64,000 nucleotides of DNA, from positions 1-64,000 of IMG/VR virus record IMGVR_UViG_3300020578_000043. The stretch is one strand, 5' to 3'. Positions within the stretch are counted from its first letter, which is position 1, and each line of letters opens with the position of its first letter. This DNA comes from a virus. The notes below the pieces were generated by a model. The model was given only the letters and a program-made list of their open reading frames with translations. It searched no databases and was not told the origin of the DNA. Position numbers and translations under genes: made by a program. Below, piece after piece: positions 1-8,167 of the stretch.

Positions 1-490
1 CTTGATATGCAATGACAGGAGACTTGACAGAAGCTGCTCCAGGGAGAAGAACGTTTCCGTTCTGAGCCGTGACGGGTGACAGACCTTTCTTGATCTTATC
101 ATCTCCCTTTTGAAGCTCAGAAAAATCATTTGAAAATGATGATGGTAAACTGTCTGAGAATTTTTCAGAATTTCCTGTGGGGCTTGGGCCAACAGGAAAA
201 CCATTATCCGTCAGTGATGACGGTAGTGTCGCATCAGTCGATGGGTCGATCGTGTATGCATTAGGAACTGAAGTGTACGGTGAGACCTGGCCTTTCGTTG
301 CATTGCTGAGATACGTACCGAGCGTGATCTTGGCCTGAGGAGCAATATCCTTGACGGTCTTGTCGACGGTCATGTCGCCTGGATCATACGAATCTGCAAC
401 GACGACGGCGACACCATTTGGATCGATCGTGTAGACCTTGCCGTCAACCGGATTGACGAATCCCTTGTTTCCCGTCTTCGTGCCTGACAT
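1..490 (-). CDS. Tail-region protein of unknown function (3' end beyond left edge)
   Basis: An open frame starts at the ATG at 490-488 and stays open for 163 codons to the window edge, so the C-terminus is missing. It begins MSGTKTGNKGFVNPVDGK and continues with Val/Asp-rich, then Ser/Pro/Asn-rich sequence, with no membrane segment or catalytic motif that I recognise. The start lies 5 bases after the stop of the upstream 90-residue gene, so the two are probably translationally coupled. It follows the tape measure gene, where myophages usually place baseplate hub or tail-tip genes; that role is inferred from position only. Confidence 0.7.
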   Translation of the reverse strand, partial: MSGTKTGNKGFVNPVDGKVYTIDPNGVAVVVADSYDPGDMTVDKTVKDIAPQAKITLGTYLSNATKGQVSPYTSVPNAYTIDPSTDATLPSSLTDNGFPVGPSPTGNSEKFSDSLPSSFSNDFSELQKGDDKIKKGLSPVTAQNGNVLLPGAASVKSPVIAYQ

Positions 491-495
491 CTACA

Positions 496-768
496 TCACT
501 TCTCTTTCGGCGTGAGGGGTGCCCCGTCGCTTTCCTTAATTATGTTGCCGCCGCCTTTCAGGACCTCTGCAATTTCCTTTGCGACATCAGGATTTTCCTG
601 TGCCGTTGATGCCATGAACGTGAATGCATCCAACATCGAATTCATGAGAGTCTCAACCGTTCCGATGATCTTGCGGCGTTCATCAGGAGGTGCTGCCTTC
701 AACAAGGATTGGTAGTCTTTGTCAGATCGTAGCTTCTTGAAGTATTCTTCTTTTGTCGGTATTCGCAT
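496..768 (-). CDS. Small tail-region protein, unknown function
   Basis: 90 residues, starting at the ATG at 768. It is charged and mostly predicted helical (MRIPTKEEYFKKLRSD near the start, an acidic/Lys C-terminus), with no signal peptide or known motif. It sits 31 bases after the tape measure stop and 5 bases before the next gene, so it belongs to the tail transcript. Possible roles are a small baseplate component or tape-measure partner, but no family is recognised and this rests on position only. Confidence 0.65.
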   Translation of the reverse strand: MRIPTKEEYFKKLRSDKDYQSLLKAAPPDERRKIIGTVETLMNSMLDAFTFMASTAQENPDVAKEIAEVLKGGGNIIKESDGAPLTPKEK

Positions 769-799
769 GATACGGATGTTCTCTTATAAATTAGCGGAA

Positions 800-3700
800 T
801 TACCCCTGCGTTTTAGTAACGCTCAATGGATTAGCGTTAGTGGTCCAGTTTCCGCCGGCATTACCAGCGGTGTGGAATGCTTGGAAGATGACCGTTCCCG
901 GTGCTGAAACCGCTTCAGACATTTCTTTTCCGCTGACTTGAACGTTTATCTTAAATTCAAAATTAATAGGGCCTCGTGCGATTGCATATGATGCATCTTT
1001 CACGCCTATTCCGTTTGCAATGGATCCAAGCTTAACGTTGATAGCCTGAGCATCTGCGCCTACTCCCGCAGGTAGACCTGCGTTAAACTGTTGTAATGCA
1101 GTCGCCAGAGCCGCTACATTTGTTTTTACTGCGACGGCAACGTCAGATATCGTCCTTTCAGACAATATAGATAGTTGTTGATCAAATCCTTCGGTGACCT
1201 CATTAAACTTGATTAGATTCGCCTTGGCGGTGCCGATAGCCGCTATTTTGTCTGCGGGCAACGTTGTGTTCATCGCCGCGATGGCTTCGGACAATTTGCC
1301 CAACGGCGAATCCTTACCACCCTTAGTTCCACCGGTAATGGCGTCCATCTTTTTTGCCATTGTTTCAAATTTTTGCGCCATTGTCGCTTGATCTGATACT
1401 GCGGTGGAACTTTGAGGTTGGCCTGCCGCAGCCTCGAACTCGTCGAGCGCGTCGGGCATGACACTTTGGCCTGACGGCGCTGCTCGCTGTTCTGCGAGAG
1501 CTTTTGCGCCTAGACCTTGCCGCTCGTCGGCCGTCGTCATTGTATAAAATGCATCGTCCATAGCGCTCTTCATGTCCTTGAACCCAGTCATCAAATCTTT
1601 TAGAGCCGCGACCTTTTCGATGGTGCCTTTCTTAAATGAAGGCAACAAGTCTGCTGCAAGAGATATCCTCACCAAGGTTGAATTAATACCATCGCCTGGT
1701 TCAGTTATCTTTTCCAGTAAAACCGCCATCACGTCGAAAGATTTCTTTATGTTATCAGCTAAAACGTTAGGATTGTCAATATGAAAATATTTTTTGCCTC
1801 CTTCTTTTTCTCCTTGCTCTGAAACGCCTACAACATAACCCATTGTTGCATGCATCGTCGGCATCAATTCATTCACTGCCTTCATCAACTCAGAGATGAC
1901 CTTGAAGATCTCTGACATAGCCTTTGCAGTCTGTATGTCACTTGCGTTCAAGGGGTTCTTTTTAATGATGCCCATGACCCTCTCGAGCATTGCAGGAAGA
2001 CCAGTCGCTGGATTGGCAAGCGTCTCTATAACTTTAGAAATATCTGGTAGGATGACGTTGTTTATCATCCCGCTGAAATCAACAGTATTTTTTACTGCGG
2101 CTTCAGAGTTTTTTATGTTTACTGATTTGTCCTCTAACGAAGGTTTTACGCTGATGTTGACTCCTTGAGCGCCTGTGGTCAAGGATCCGATCAGCTGACT
2201 TGCTGCTGCGATGATGTCAATGACCGCCTTAACTCCCTGCATCTTCTCAGGAGTTATGCCTTTCGCAGCATCGATGGCTGCGCTTGACACACCTCCCATC
2301 AATTTGGCCATCGAGTCGCCTAACTTTGGAGCTAATTCGCCTAGCTTTAAAGAGAAATTTTCAAACGCTTTTGCATCGAATTCTTCCAACGTTTGAACAT
2401 CGGTCGGGCCGATGGTGTGTTTGATGTCTGTTTTTGTCTTCTTTCTAAAATGCTGAACAGGTCCAGTCAACGCAGATAGAGTGGCAGCCACACCGTTCAT
2501 GATTTGCCCCAATCCTTCACCCATCTTGCCTAGAGAGGCAGCGGCGCGGGCATCTTTACCAGAAAAACTTCTCGTGATTGTGGTAACGATCGTGTTTGCA
2601 CCTGTCATTAAGTTTTGTATGATAGGTGCAGCTTCTTTGAGAGAATTTCCAAAACCTTCGATGCTCCCAGAATGATCTATAAGACCCAACAGAGAACTTT
2701 TGGCTTCTGCTTTTGACTTCAAGGAAGATATAGCTTGAGATATAGCACCTATCGTGGAAGCAATTGCTGATATAACTGGGGCTATCTTTGCTGCGGCTTC
2801 GATGTTGACAGCAGGAAGCGATGCTAGCGTTTTTAATCCATCAATTATACCTGCTATTCCTGTGCTTCCCGACACGGCCGGCCCCAGGCCGCCGCTGCGG
2901 CCCAATAATATGTCTATAAAATCTTTTGCTGAATTGAATGTGCTTTCGACCTTTTTTGTATCAGAAAACATGTTCATTGGAAGAGACTTTAGCACATCAG
3001 AGACAGACGTCAATAATGATGCTAAAGCCTGTATGATTGAAGCCATCGCTTCTGCCTTAGATTTGATCTCATTGCCTGAACCTGGCATGTTGGCAGTATG
3101 GGTGATAAGATCCTTCGCAATAAGGATCATCTCACCTGCTGCAAGAGATATCGCGGCCATTCCTGCAATGATGCTTCCCCCTGTGATGAGTGATCCTATT
3201 CCGCCGCCGGCCAACAACCCCATGCCGACAACCATGGCGCTGCCGATGACAGGTATTGACTTTATGAACAGTGTTCCAACCGCATCAACGACGGCCGCTA
3301 CACCTTTCAATGCTTTTGGGTTTTTTATCCTTGTTGCGTCCTCGATTATGTCCGAAGCAAGCAAGCACATTGCCCCGACCACAAGGCCTATCGGCATGAG
3401 ACCAGCAAGCACTTGTCCGATCCCTCCTGTTGAAACTTTCCCAAAACGACCCATTAAGCTTGTTATACCTGAGACCAATTGAGACTTGACGAAAAAGTCA
3501 ATCAATGCATCTATGATGACTCGGGCAGCTTCCATCTGTTCTTTTGTGAAGTTTTTTTCCTTAATATAGTCTAGTATTTTCGCAGTCGCTTGGAACATGA
3601 TATAAGCTTTCGCAGCAAACTCGCCTACATTTGCTAGTGCGGGGCCAACAGAAGAAGCAAATCCTTGCGAAAATGTCTTTGCAAATGATTGGGCTGGGGG

Positions 3701-6019
3701 GCCTAAACCTCCTTCGACTTGAGTCAGTTGATTGCCGAGCCCCGCGGCCGGGCCTCCAGCTCCAGCTTGAGGCAGCCTTTGTTCGAGTGTGCCAGCAATG
3801 TTGCTTAGTTGTTTTGCAATTGGGCCTTGTACAAGACGCGTCGTGGCGTAGGACATTAATCCTGATCCCAATCCAGAGACTAGAGAAGGTCCGATCATGT
3901 ACAACATGATCTTGCCATAATGCTCTTTGAAAGCATTTCCTAATTTTTCACTGGCCCACGACATGAACTTGTCGAACAGCTTTCCTAGGGGGCCTTTAAC
4001 TTTTTCAAACAGTCCGCTAAAAGCAGAAGTAATCGGTGAAACTTCTTCTCCAACCTTGCCTAAAGCCCCGCTTACTTTACTGTTATATTTTCCGTCTATG
4101 AGATCGATCAGCATGTTGAATCCATCTCTAAGCATGTCGCCGAGGTACTCTATAGCTGATGCAATGACCAGCTTCGCTGCCTTCCAGAATTCTTGCAATC
4201 CTTGAAGGACTTTTTGCCCTCCAGGGCCTGACTTTGTCAGGTAATCCATGAAGTTTTTCTGTAAAGCTTCCATCAGGCCCTTGACGGTTCCTTGTCCTAA
4301 GGAGATGTCTTTAAAAAACTTTATGAATGTTTGTTTATAGGATTCAAACAAACCGCCTATCTTGCCTGGTGATAGGATGTCTGCTAGACCCTCGAACAGC
4401 TTTTTCACTCCTGGAAACATCTCGACGAATGCGCGACCGAGCTCACGGCCTTTCTCCATGACGACGACGAAGGCCATCCTCAAGTTTTTTAGGATCTGCA
4501 TGAAGCTCTTTGACGTCGTGATTCCTTGCATGAATCCCTCAAAGAACATTCCTAACAGCGAATTGGATTCTGGGCCGCCACCACCGCCGCCCTGGATCAC
4601 ATGTTCGATGTCTTTCTTTAGAGCAGTCGTGGCTTCGGACGCAGTCATCGTCTTCTTTGCAAGGTGATCAGTCGACGCCGCCAATCGATTCATCGATATC
4701 GCTTGATTCTTTGACGATAATCCTTGACGAACCGCTTCTTCACTCATGCTCACTGTAGATGCAATGAGTTGAAGCTCTTGGCGATTCATGTTTTCGACGG
4801 ACTTACCTGCAGAAGCGAAAGAATCTTTCAACATCTTTAATGCGTCATCGGGCGTCTTGGCCTCTACAAGCTTCATGACATCGATGTTGACGCCGAAAGC
4901 CTGAGACAGCTTTGACACGTTCTCTGCGGCCTGGTCGAACGTGTTGAATGCATCGAGGATTCCCGTTATGTCTTTCAACTCAAGGCCCAAGCTGTGAGCA
5001 TATGCAGTTGCCTTTGCGATTTCCTTAACGCTTGAGTTTGCAAAGTGCTTCACGTCCTTCATCGCGCGGGACATGTCACGAGACATCAACTTAGAGTTGA
5101 GACCAAACTCAGAAGACAGACCTTTCGCGAACTTGGTCATGTTTATCTCAATGGACTCCATGGACTCGCCGGTGGCCTTTGAGGCGCTCATCAATCCTTG
5201 GAATTCTTCTTCACCGATTCCAAGGCCTTTCGCCATGATGAACACGTTCTTGCCCGTCTTTTCAAACTGATCCTTCAAACTGCTGAACAAGACAGGAGCA
5301 GGACCTGCCAGCTTCATGACATATTCTATGGTATCCTTCAACGTACCGAACTGTCTGGATACCTTAAACAGACCCGGAGCCATGTCGCCCCACCCAGCAA
5401 GCCCGCGCGCTGTGTCGATTATTTCTTTTCCTATGCCTTGCTTTGGATCACCAAAGACTTCGCGGATCTTGTTGATCGCTTCCAACAGCCCGCCACCACC
5501 ACCCCCGCCACCCTTGGCCATGCCGATGAGACCTTCCCACAGCTTAAACGGTATCGACAATATTGCTGCAGACAAATCGAATATGGCTCCGATCATGCTC
5601 GTCACGCCGCTGAGAAAGCTCTTGGCAAGGTTCATGGACAGCTTGAACCCAGAAGACATACCCTTCAGCCCAGCGCCGACCGCGGCCAAGGCCGCCGCGG
5701 CTTTCTTTCCTTCAGCACCCATGTTTTTTAAGATGGTTTTCATCACACCCGCAGCATCGCTAAAACTCTCAATGCTGTCGATGCTTTTTTGCAGATTTTC
5801 TCTAAATTTTTCAGCTGATCGATCTGCACCTTGAAGGGCAGCTTGAGCAGCATCCATCGATGCACGAACTTGGTTTCCAGCAGTTGCTGCATTTCCAGCA
5901 GGTCCAGCGATTTGTCCAAATGCAGCTGCTAATGCTTGGGTTGCAGCGACCATCTGCTGCATTGCTGTGGCTTGCGCGCTTAGATCATTTGCCGATGGTC
6001 CTTGAGGAGGCGTTGCCAT
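800..6019 (-). CDS. Tail tape measure protein
   Basis: 1739 residues and the longest gene here, in the expected place after the tube and tail-assembly genes. Tape measure proteins lie inside the tail tube, set its length and take part in DNA delivery. The sequence is Ala/Gly/Met/Lys-rich with long helical stretches. A hydrophobic stretch near residues 138-168 is followed by eight glycines at about 170-177; a second Gly run lies near residue 480, and hydrophobic glycine-rich segments near 870-990 could insert in a membrane. At about 0.15 nm per residue, the family's usual ratio, the tail would be near 260 nm (inference). The ATG at 6019 has a good ribosome site (GAGGTG). No lysozyme or peptidase domain was noticed. 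Confidence 0.85.
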   Translation of the reverse strand: MATPPQGPSANDLSAQATAMQQMVAATQALAAAFGQIAGPAGNAATAGNQVRASMDAAQAALQGADRSAEKFRENLQKSIDSIESFSDAAGVMKTILKNMGAEGKKAAAALAAVGAGLKGMSSGFKLSMNLAKSFLSGVTSMIGAIFDLSAAILSIPFKLWEGLIGMAKGGGGGGGGLLEAINKIREVFGDPKQGIGKEIIDTARGLAGWGDMAPGLFKVSRQFGTLKDTIEYVMKLAGPAPVLFSSLKDQFEKTGKNVFIMAKGLGIGEEEFQGLMSASKATGESMESIEINMTKFAKGLSSEFGLNSKLMSRDMSRAMKDVKHFANSSVKEIAKATAYAHSLGLELKDITGILDAFNTFDQAAENVSKLSQAFGVNIDVMKLVEAKTPDDALKMLKDSFASAGKSVENMNRQELQLIASTVSMSEEAVRQGLSSKNQAISMNRLAASTDHLAKKTMTASEATTALKKDIEHVIQGGGGGGPESNSLLGMFFEGFMQGITTSKSFMQILKNLRMAFVVVMEKGRELGRAFVEMFPGVKKLFEGLADILSPGKIGGLFESYKQTFIKFFKDISLGQGTVKGLMEALQKNFMDYLTKSGPGGQKVLQGLQEFWKAAKLVIASAIEYLGDMLRDGFNMLIDLIDGKYNSKVSGALGKVGEEVSPITSAFSGLFEKVKGPLGKLFDKFMSWASEKLGNAFKEHYGKIMLYMIGPSLVSGLGSGLMSYATTRLVQGPIAKQLSNIAGTLEQRLPQAGAGGPAAGLGNQLTQVEGGLGPPAQSFAKTFSQGFASSVGPALANVGEFAAKAYIMFQATAKILDYIKEKNFTKEQMEAARVIIDALIDFFVKSQLVSGITSLMGRFGKVSTGGIGQVLAGLMPIGLVVGAMCLLASDIIEDATRIKNPKALKGVAAVVDAVGTLFIKSIPVIGSAMVVGMGLLAGGGIGSLITGGSIIAGMAAISLAAGEMILIAKDLITHTANMPGSGNEIKSKAEAMASIIQALASLLTSVSDVLKSLPMNMFSDTKKVESTFNSAKDFIDILLGRSGGLGPAVSGSTGIAGIIDGLKTLASLPAVNIEAAAKIAPVISAIASTIGAISQAISSLKSKAEAKSSLLGLIDHSGSIEGFGNSLKEAAPIIQNLMTGANTIVTTITRSFSGKDARAAASLGKMGEGLGQIMNGVAATLSALTGPVQHFRKKTKTDIKHTIGPTDVQTLEEFDAKAFENFSLKLGELAPKLGDSMAKLMGGVSSAAIDAAKGITPEKMQGVKAVIDIIAAASQLIGSLTTGAQGVNISVKPSLEDKSVNIKNSEAAVKNTVDFSGMINNVILPDISKVIETLANPATGLPAMLERVMGIIKKNPLNASDIQTAKAMSEIFKVISELMKAVNELMPTMHATMGYVVGVSEQGEKEGGKKYFHIDNPNVLADNIKKSFDVMAVLLEKITEPGDGINSTLVRISLAADLLPSFKKGTIEKVAALKDLMTGFKDMKSAMDDAFYTMTTADERQGLGAKALAEQRAAPSGQSVMPDALDEFEAAAGQPQSSTAVSDQATMAQKFETMAKKMDAITGGTKGGKDSPLGKLSEAIAAMNTTLPADKIAAIGTAKANLIKFNEVTEGFDQQLSILSERTISDVAVAVKTNVAALATALQQFNAGLPAGVGADAQAINVKLGSIANGIGVKDASYAIARGPINFEFKINVQVSGKEMSEAVSAPGTVIFQAFHTAGNAGGNWTTNANPLSVTKTQG

Positions 6020-6027
6020 GCTTCACC

Positions 6028-6321
6028 TCATAGCAACCAAGGCATGCCTAGTTTTGACTCAAATACTCTAGCTGCCATCGATTTGATTTGCAATTTCTCA
6101 GTTATGGTTTGCAGAGTCGCATCAGGATCATGCAACTCATTTTGAAAATCTTTCGATGCGAGCATCGCATCTTTTACAGCATTGATCTGTGCGGTAGTTC
6201 CTTCAACATACAGGTTGTCCAATTTTTCATCAATCAACCATGATGCAATTGAAGAAAAAAATGACTCACTCACCGATGTAACTTCTTCATCATAAGATGA
6301 ATATTCGCTCTTCGACACCAT
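6028..6321 (-). CDS. Small protein between tail chaperone region and tape measure
   Basis: 97 residues, starting at the ATG at 6321 with only a weak ribosome site. The N-terminus is Ser/Glu-rich and the remainder looks helical, ending in GMPWLL. It ends 8 bases before the tape measure start, so expression is likely coupled. I recognise no family. Its place, after the gp26-like/frameshift pair and before the tape measure, suggests tail assembly, perhaps a tape-measure chaperone or an initiator component (inference from position only). Confidence 0.65.
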   Translation of the reverse strand: MVSKSEYSSYDEEVTSVSESFFSSIASWLIDEKLDNLYVEGTTAQINAVKDAMLASKDFQNELHDPDATLQTITEKLQIKSMAARVFESKLGMPWLL

Positions 6322-6363
6322 GCATATATGTAGTTAGATTCAAAAAAAACATCCAAACAATAA

Positions 6364-6579
6364 TCAAGTAAATCTTCTTAACCTTGCTGGAGATTCAGAT
6401 CTAGACATGCCCATAAGGGCTCTAGCATCTGAGGGATTATGATGCAAAGCTCTAGAAGGAATTTGATTACTTCCTTCTTGGCTTCGAGTCATCTCCTTGT
6501 TTAATCGCTCGATGAACCATCGTTTATATGCAACGGGCATATTGTAAGTTTCCCTGTAAGAGAAACCACAATAATACAT
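6364..6579 (-). CDS. Probable T-frame of a frameshifted tail assembly chaperone
   Basis: As a separate gene this is 71 residues from the ATG at 6579 (a TTG lies one codon upstream), but no ribosome site precedes either codon. The frame stays open back to 6660, overlapping the last 47 bases of the gp26-like gene in the +1 frame. The extra codons read like real protein (KEAIILEPSFILMYYCG) and run smoothly into the core, which has a Tyr/Trp-rich motif (MPVAYKRWFIERLNKE) of the kind found in small tail-assembly proteins of myophages. I therefore infer that it is made mainly as a +1 (or -2) frameshift extension of the upstream protein, as in the lambda G/GT pair. A separate protein made by reinitiation is the alternative. 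Confidence 0.6.
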   Translation of the reverse strand: MYYCGFSYRETYNMPVAYKRWFIERLNKEMTRSQEGSNQIPSRALHHNPSDARALMGMSRSESPARLRRFT

Positions 6580-6613
6580 CAATATAAACGATGGCTCTAA
6601 GATAATAGCTTCT

Positions 6614-7489
6614 TTATCTTCCGAACGAAGGCCAAAGAAACGTGATTCCGAGCGGCATGTTCACCTCCTCGGAATGTCCGCAAGATGGACATGTGACGTC
6701 TTGTTTCATAGTCAATCCAGGTTCATTATCACGGATGTAATTTCTGAGAGCTAGAGAATCGCGGGCAGGCATCATCTTGATGAAGTTTGAAATCTTAAAT
6801 CTATCTTCAACACCATCGATTGATACGATTGATTGATGCAACGAAGTCGTGACGTTTGACTCAGTTTGAATACCCATCTTCTTTTGCTTCTCTTGAGTGA
6901 CCGTTTGTTCTTCCTCGTCACGACCGGTCGTAAACTTAAATCTTACCTTCTTCTTCGTGTGAGGTAGTAAAAACTCAAACAAATTTGATCCTTCCGAGAC
7001 GGGCTCAATATCCAATCGTTTAATCGGCAATTCTGCGAGGTTGAAGACTTGCTCATTCTTCGCCTGACAATCTCCGCATTGAATCTCAGCAGTATAATCT
7101 GGACCGTATCCAGTTATTCTGACTGCGACCATCAATGCGTTTCGATCACCAAGAAGTATATCAGAAACGTTGATCGAACGATCAATCACACAAGCTTTGA
7201 TCAATTCGTTGACAACGGTTCCTTTTTTTATAAGAGCCCTTGACGTCAAGATGTCTTCTTCACGAGCAGTCATCGGGCGAATCTCTACTGTTTCTTTTAA
7301 ATGCAATGCCGATCCAGGAGGGTAAACCCTCCCGCCTGACGGAAGAGGAACCATCTCACTTGGAATGTCTAGGCCGAAATCTGCCTTCAGCTTCTCTGCT
7401 GCAGAAATCGATGGCATTCTTGGGTCAACTCCGGCAGGTGCATTTGATGAAGTAAATACTGCGTTCTTGGTCTCTCTCTGGTCTGACAT
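6614..7489 (-). CDS. T4 gp26-family baseplate/tail assembly protein
   Basis: 291 residues. The order of motifs matches the T4 base plate protein family (PF12322; T4 gp26 type): TAREEDILTSRALIKKGTV, then GDRNALMVAVRITGYG, a CGDC pair, a central FEFLLPHTKKKVRFKFTTG strand region, KISNFIKMMPARDS, a second CPSCG pair and the C-terminal TFLWPSFGR. The two CxxC pairs could bind zinc (inference). The gene follows the tube gene and precedes the tape measure, the usual place for tail-assembly chaperones, and its end overlaps an open +1 frame. It starts at ATG 7489 behind AGGAGA and has its own candidate promoter at 7514-7542. It is longer than T4 gp26, which is about 200 residues. Confidence 0.75.
   Translation of the reverse strand: MSDQRETKNAVFTSSNAPAGVDPRMPSISAAEKLKADFGLDIPSEMVPLPSGGRVYPPGSALHLKETVEIRPMTAREEDILTSRALIKKGTVVNELIKACVIDRSINVSDILLGDRNALMVAVRITGYGPDYTAEIQCGDCQAKNEQVFNLAELPIKRLDIEPVSEGSNLFEFLLPHTKKKVRFKFTTGRDEEEQTVTQEKQKKMGIQTESNVTTSLHQSIVSIDGVEDRFKISNFIKMMPARDSLALRNYIRDNEPGLTMKQDVTCPSCGHSEEVNMPLGITFLWPSFGR
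6632..6669 (-). promoter_or_regulatory. Candidate programmed frameshift signal
   Basis: Near the 3' end of the gp26-like gene, the coding strand has a perfect internal Shine-Dalgarno sequence (AGGAGG, plus-strand 6664-6669) directly before the point where the +1 frame opens (TGA at 6661-6663). About 25 bases further on is TTT CTT TGG (6632-6640). A +1 slip from CTT to TTT there would resemble the CUU U slip of the RF2 gene. The zero-frame stop TAA follows at 6614-6616. An SD-like stimulator and a shift-prone codon within a 47-base overlap fit programmed frameshifting. The exact shift site is a guess. Confidence 0.4.
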
Positions 7490-7513
7490 ATATCTCCTAA
7501 AAGACTTTACTTC

Positions 7514-7542
7514 ATTATGTAATCAAGACTTAAAAAAGTAAA
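7514..7542 (-). promoter_or_regulatory. Candidate sigma70-like promoter
   Basis: On the minus strand, TTTACT (7537-7542) and CATAAT (7514-7519) are separated by exactly 17 bases. They match the -35 and -10 consensus at four and five of six bases. The site lies just after the tube-gene terminator and about 25 bases before the gp26-like start, where a new transcript would have to begin. Confidence 0.45.
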
Positions 7543-7551
7543 CCAAGACCA

Positions 7552-7585
7552 TAAAAAAACAAAAGGCCCAACAACGGGCCTTTTG
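7552..7585 (-). terminator. Intrinsic terminator after the tail tube gene
   Basis: A perfect 10-base-pair GC-rich stem (7560-7569 with 7576-7585, CAAAAGGCCC against its complement) encloses a six-base loop. On the minus strand it is followed by a run of seven T. It lies 22 bases after the tube stop codon. The plus strand has no T-run, so the direction is clear. Confidence 0.85.
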
Positions 7586-7607
7586 CTGTCATCATGCTGC
7601 TGATCAA

Positions 7608-8096
7608 TCAGTACTGCAATACACAGTTGTCATAGCGGAGAGTTAGAGCGATTTCAACCGGACCGCCGTCTTCATATGTGACTTCGTTGAAGTTTGCATC
7701 GGTGATGAATGCTCCCTTGATGTCCCACAGCTCGACGACCGTGCCGACAGGATCGAGCATCTTTAATTGGATGTCACGCTTATAAAAGTCTGCATAACCG
7801 GAACGACCAGAGACAGACTCGAAGTGAAGCCTGATCCATTCCATGACCTGTTGCGCACCTGATGGAGCGATTGGGTCATGAAGGGTCACGTTCATCGTGC
7901 TGAACGTCGTCTTACCTGCGAGGTACCGACGTGAGTTGATGAACGGAACTTCAACTTCTTCAGTTGTGATCTGAGGACGAGCTGCGGTTTTTAGAATGTA
8001 AGCGTCGATGCCTTCGATCATTAGAACCCAACGGTTTTTTCGTTTTGGTTCAAACTTGTTCGGAATCATTGACGTGACGTCAAGTGTTTCAGCCAT
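7608..8096 (-). CDS. 19: Tail tube protein (T4 gp19 family)
   Basis: 162 residues, close to the 163 of T4 gp19. Tube proteins stack as hexameric rings to form the inner DNA conduit inside the sheath. The N-terminus MAETLDVTSMIPNKFEPKRKN, the KNRWVLMIEGIDAYILKTAARP strand region, the PFINSRRYLAGKTTFSTMNVTLHDP segment and the C-terminal TLRYDNCVLQY fit the family. The start at ATG 8096 follows AGGAGA. The gene follows the last of three sheath genes and is closed by a strong terminator, so the tube message can be made in the large amount a long tail needs. It is the only tube gene seen. Confidence 0.88.
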   Translation of the reverse strand: MAETLDVTSMIPNKFEPKRKNRWVLMIEGIDAYILKTAARPQITTEEVEVPFINSRRYLAGKTTFSTMNVTLHDPIAPSGAQQVMEWIRLHFESVSGRSGYADFYKRDIQLKMLDPVGTVVELWDIKGAFITDANFNEVTYEDGGPVEIALTLRYDNCVLQY

Positions 8097-8167
8097 GATG
8101 GGTTTCTCCTGCTAATGAAGCTAGCATAATTATTCTTTATCGATGATTATTAAAAAAAAATTGAACT

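Noticed and set aside
2754-3482. Plus-strand frame of 242 codons
   Set aside because: Fully antisense to the tape measure gene; repetitive Ala/Gly codons of that gene create open antisense frames, and no ribosome site or neighbour supports it.
5198-5834. Overlapping plus-strand frames of 177 and 172 codons
   Set aside because: Both lie inside the tape measure gene, in different frames, with proline runs that mirror its poly-glycine tract.
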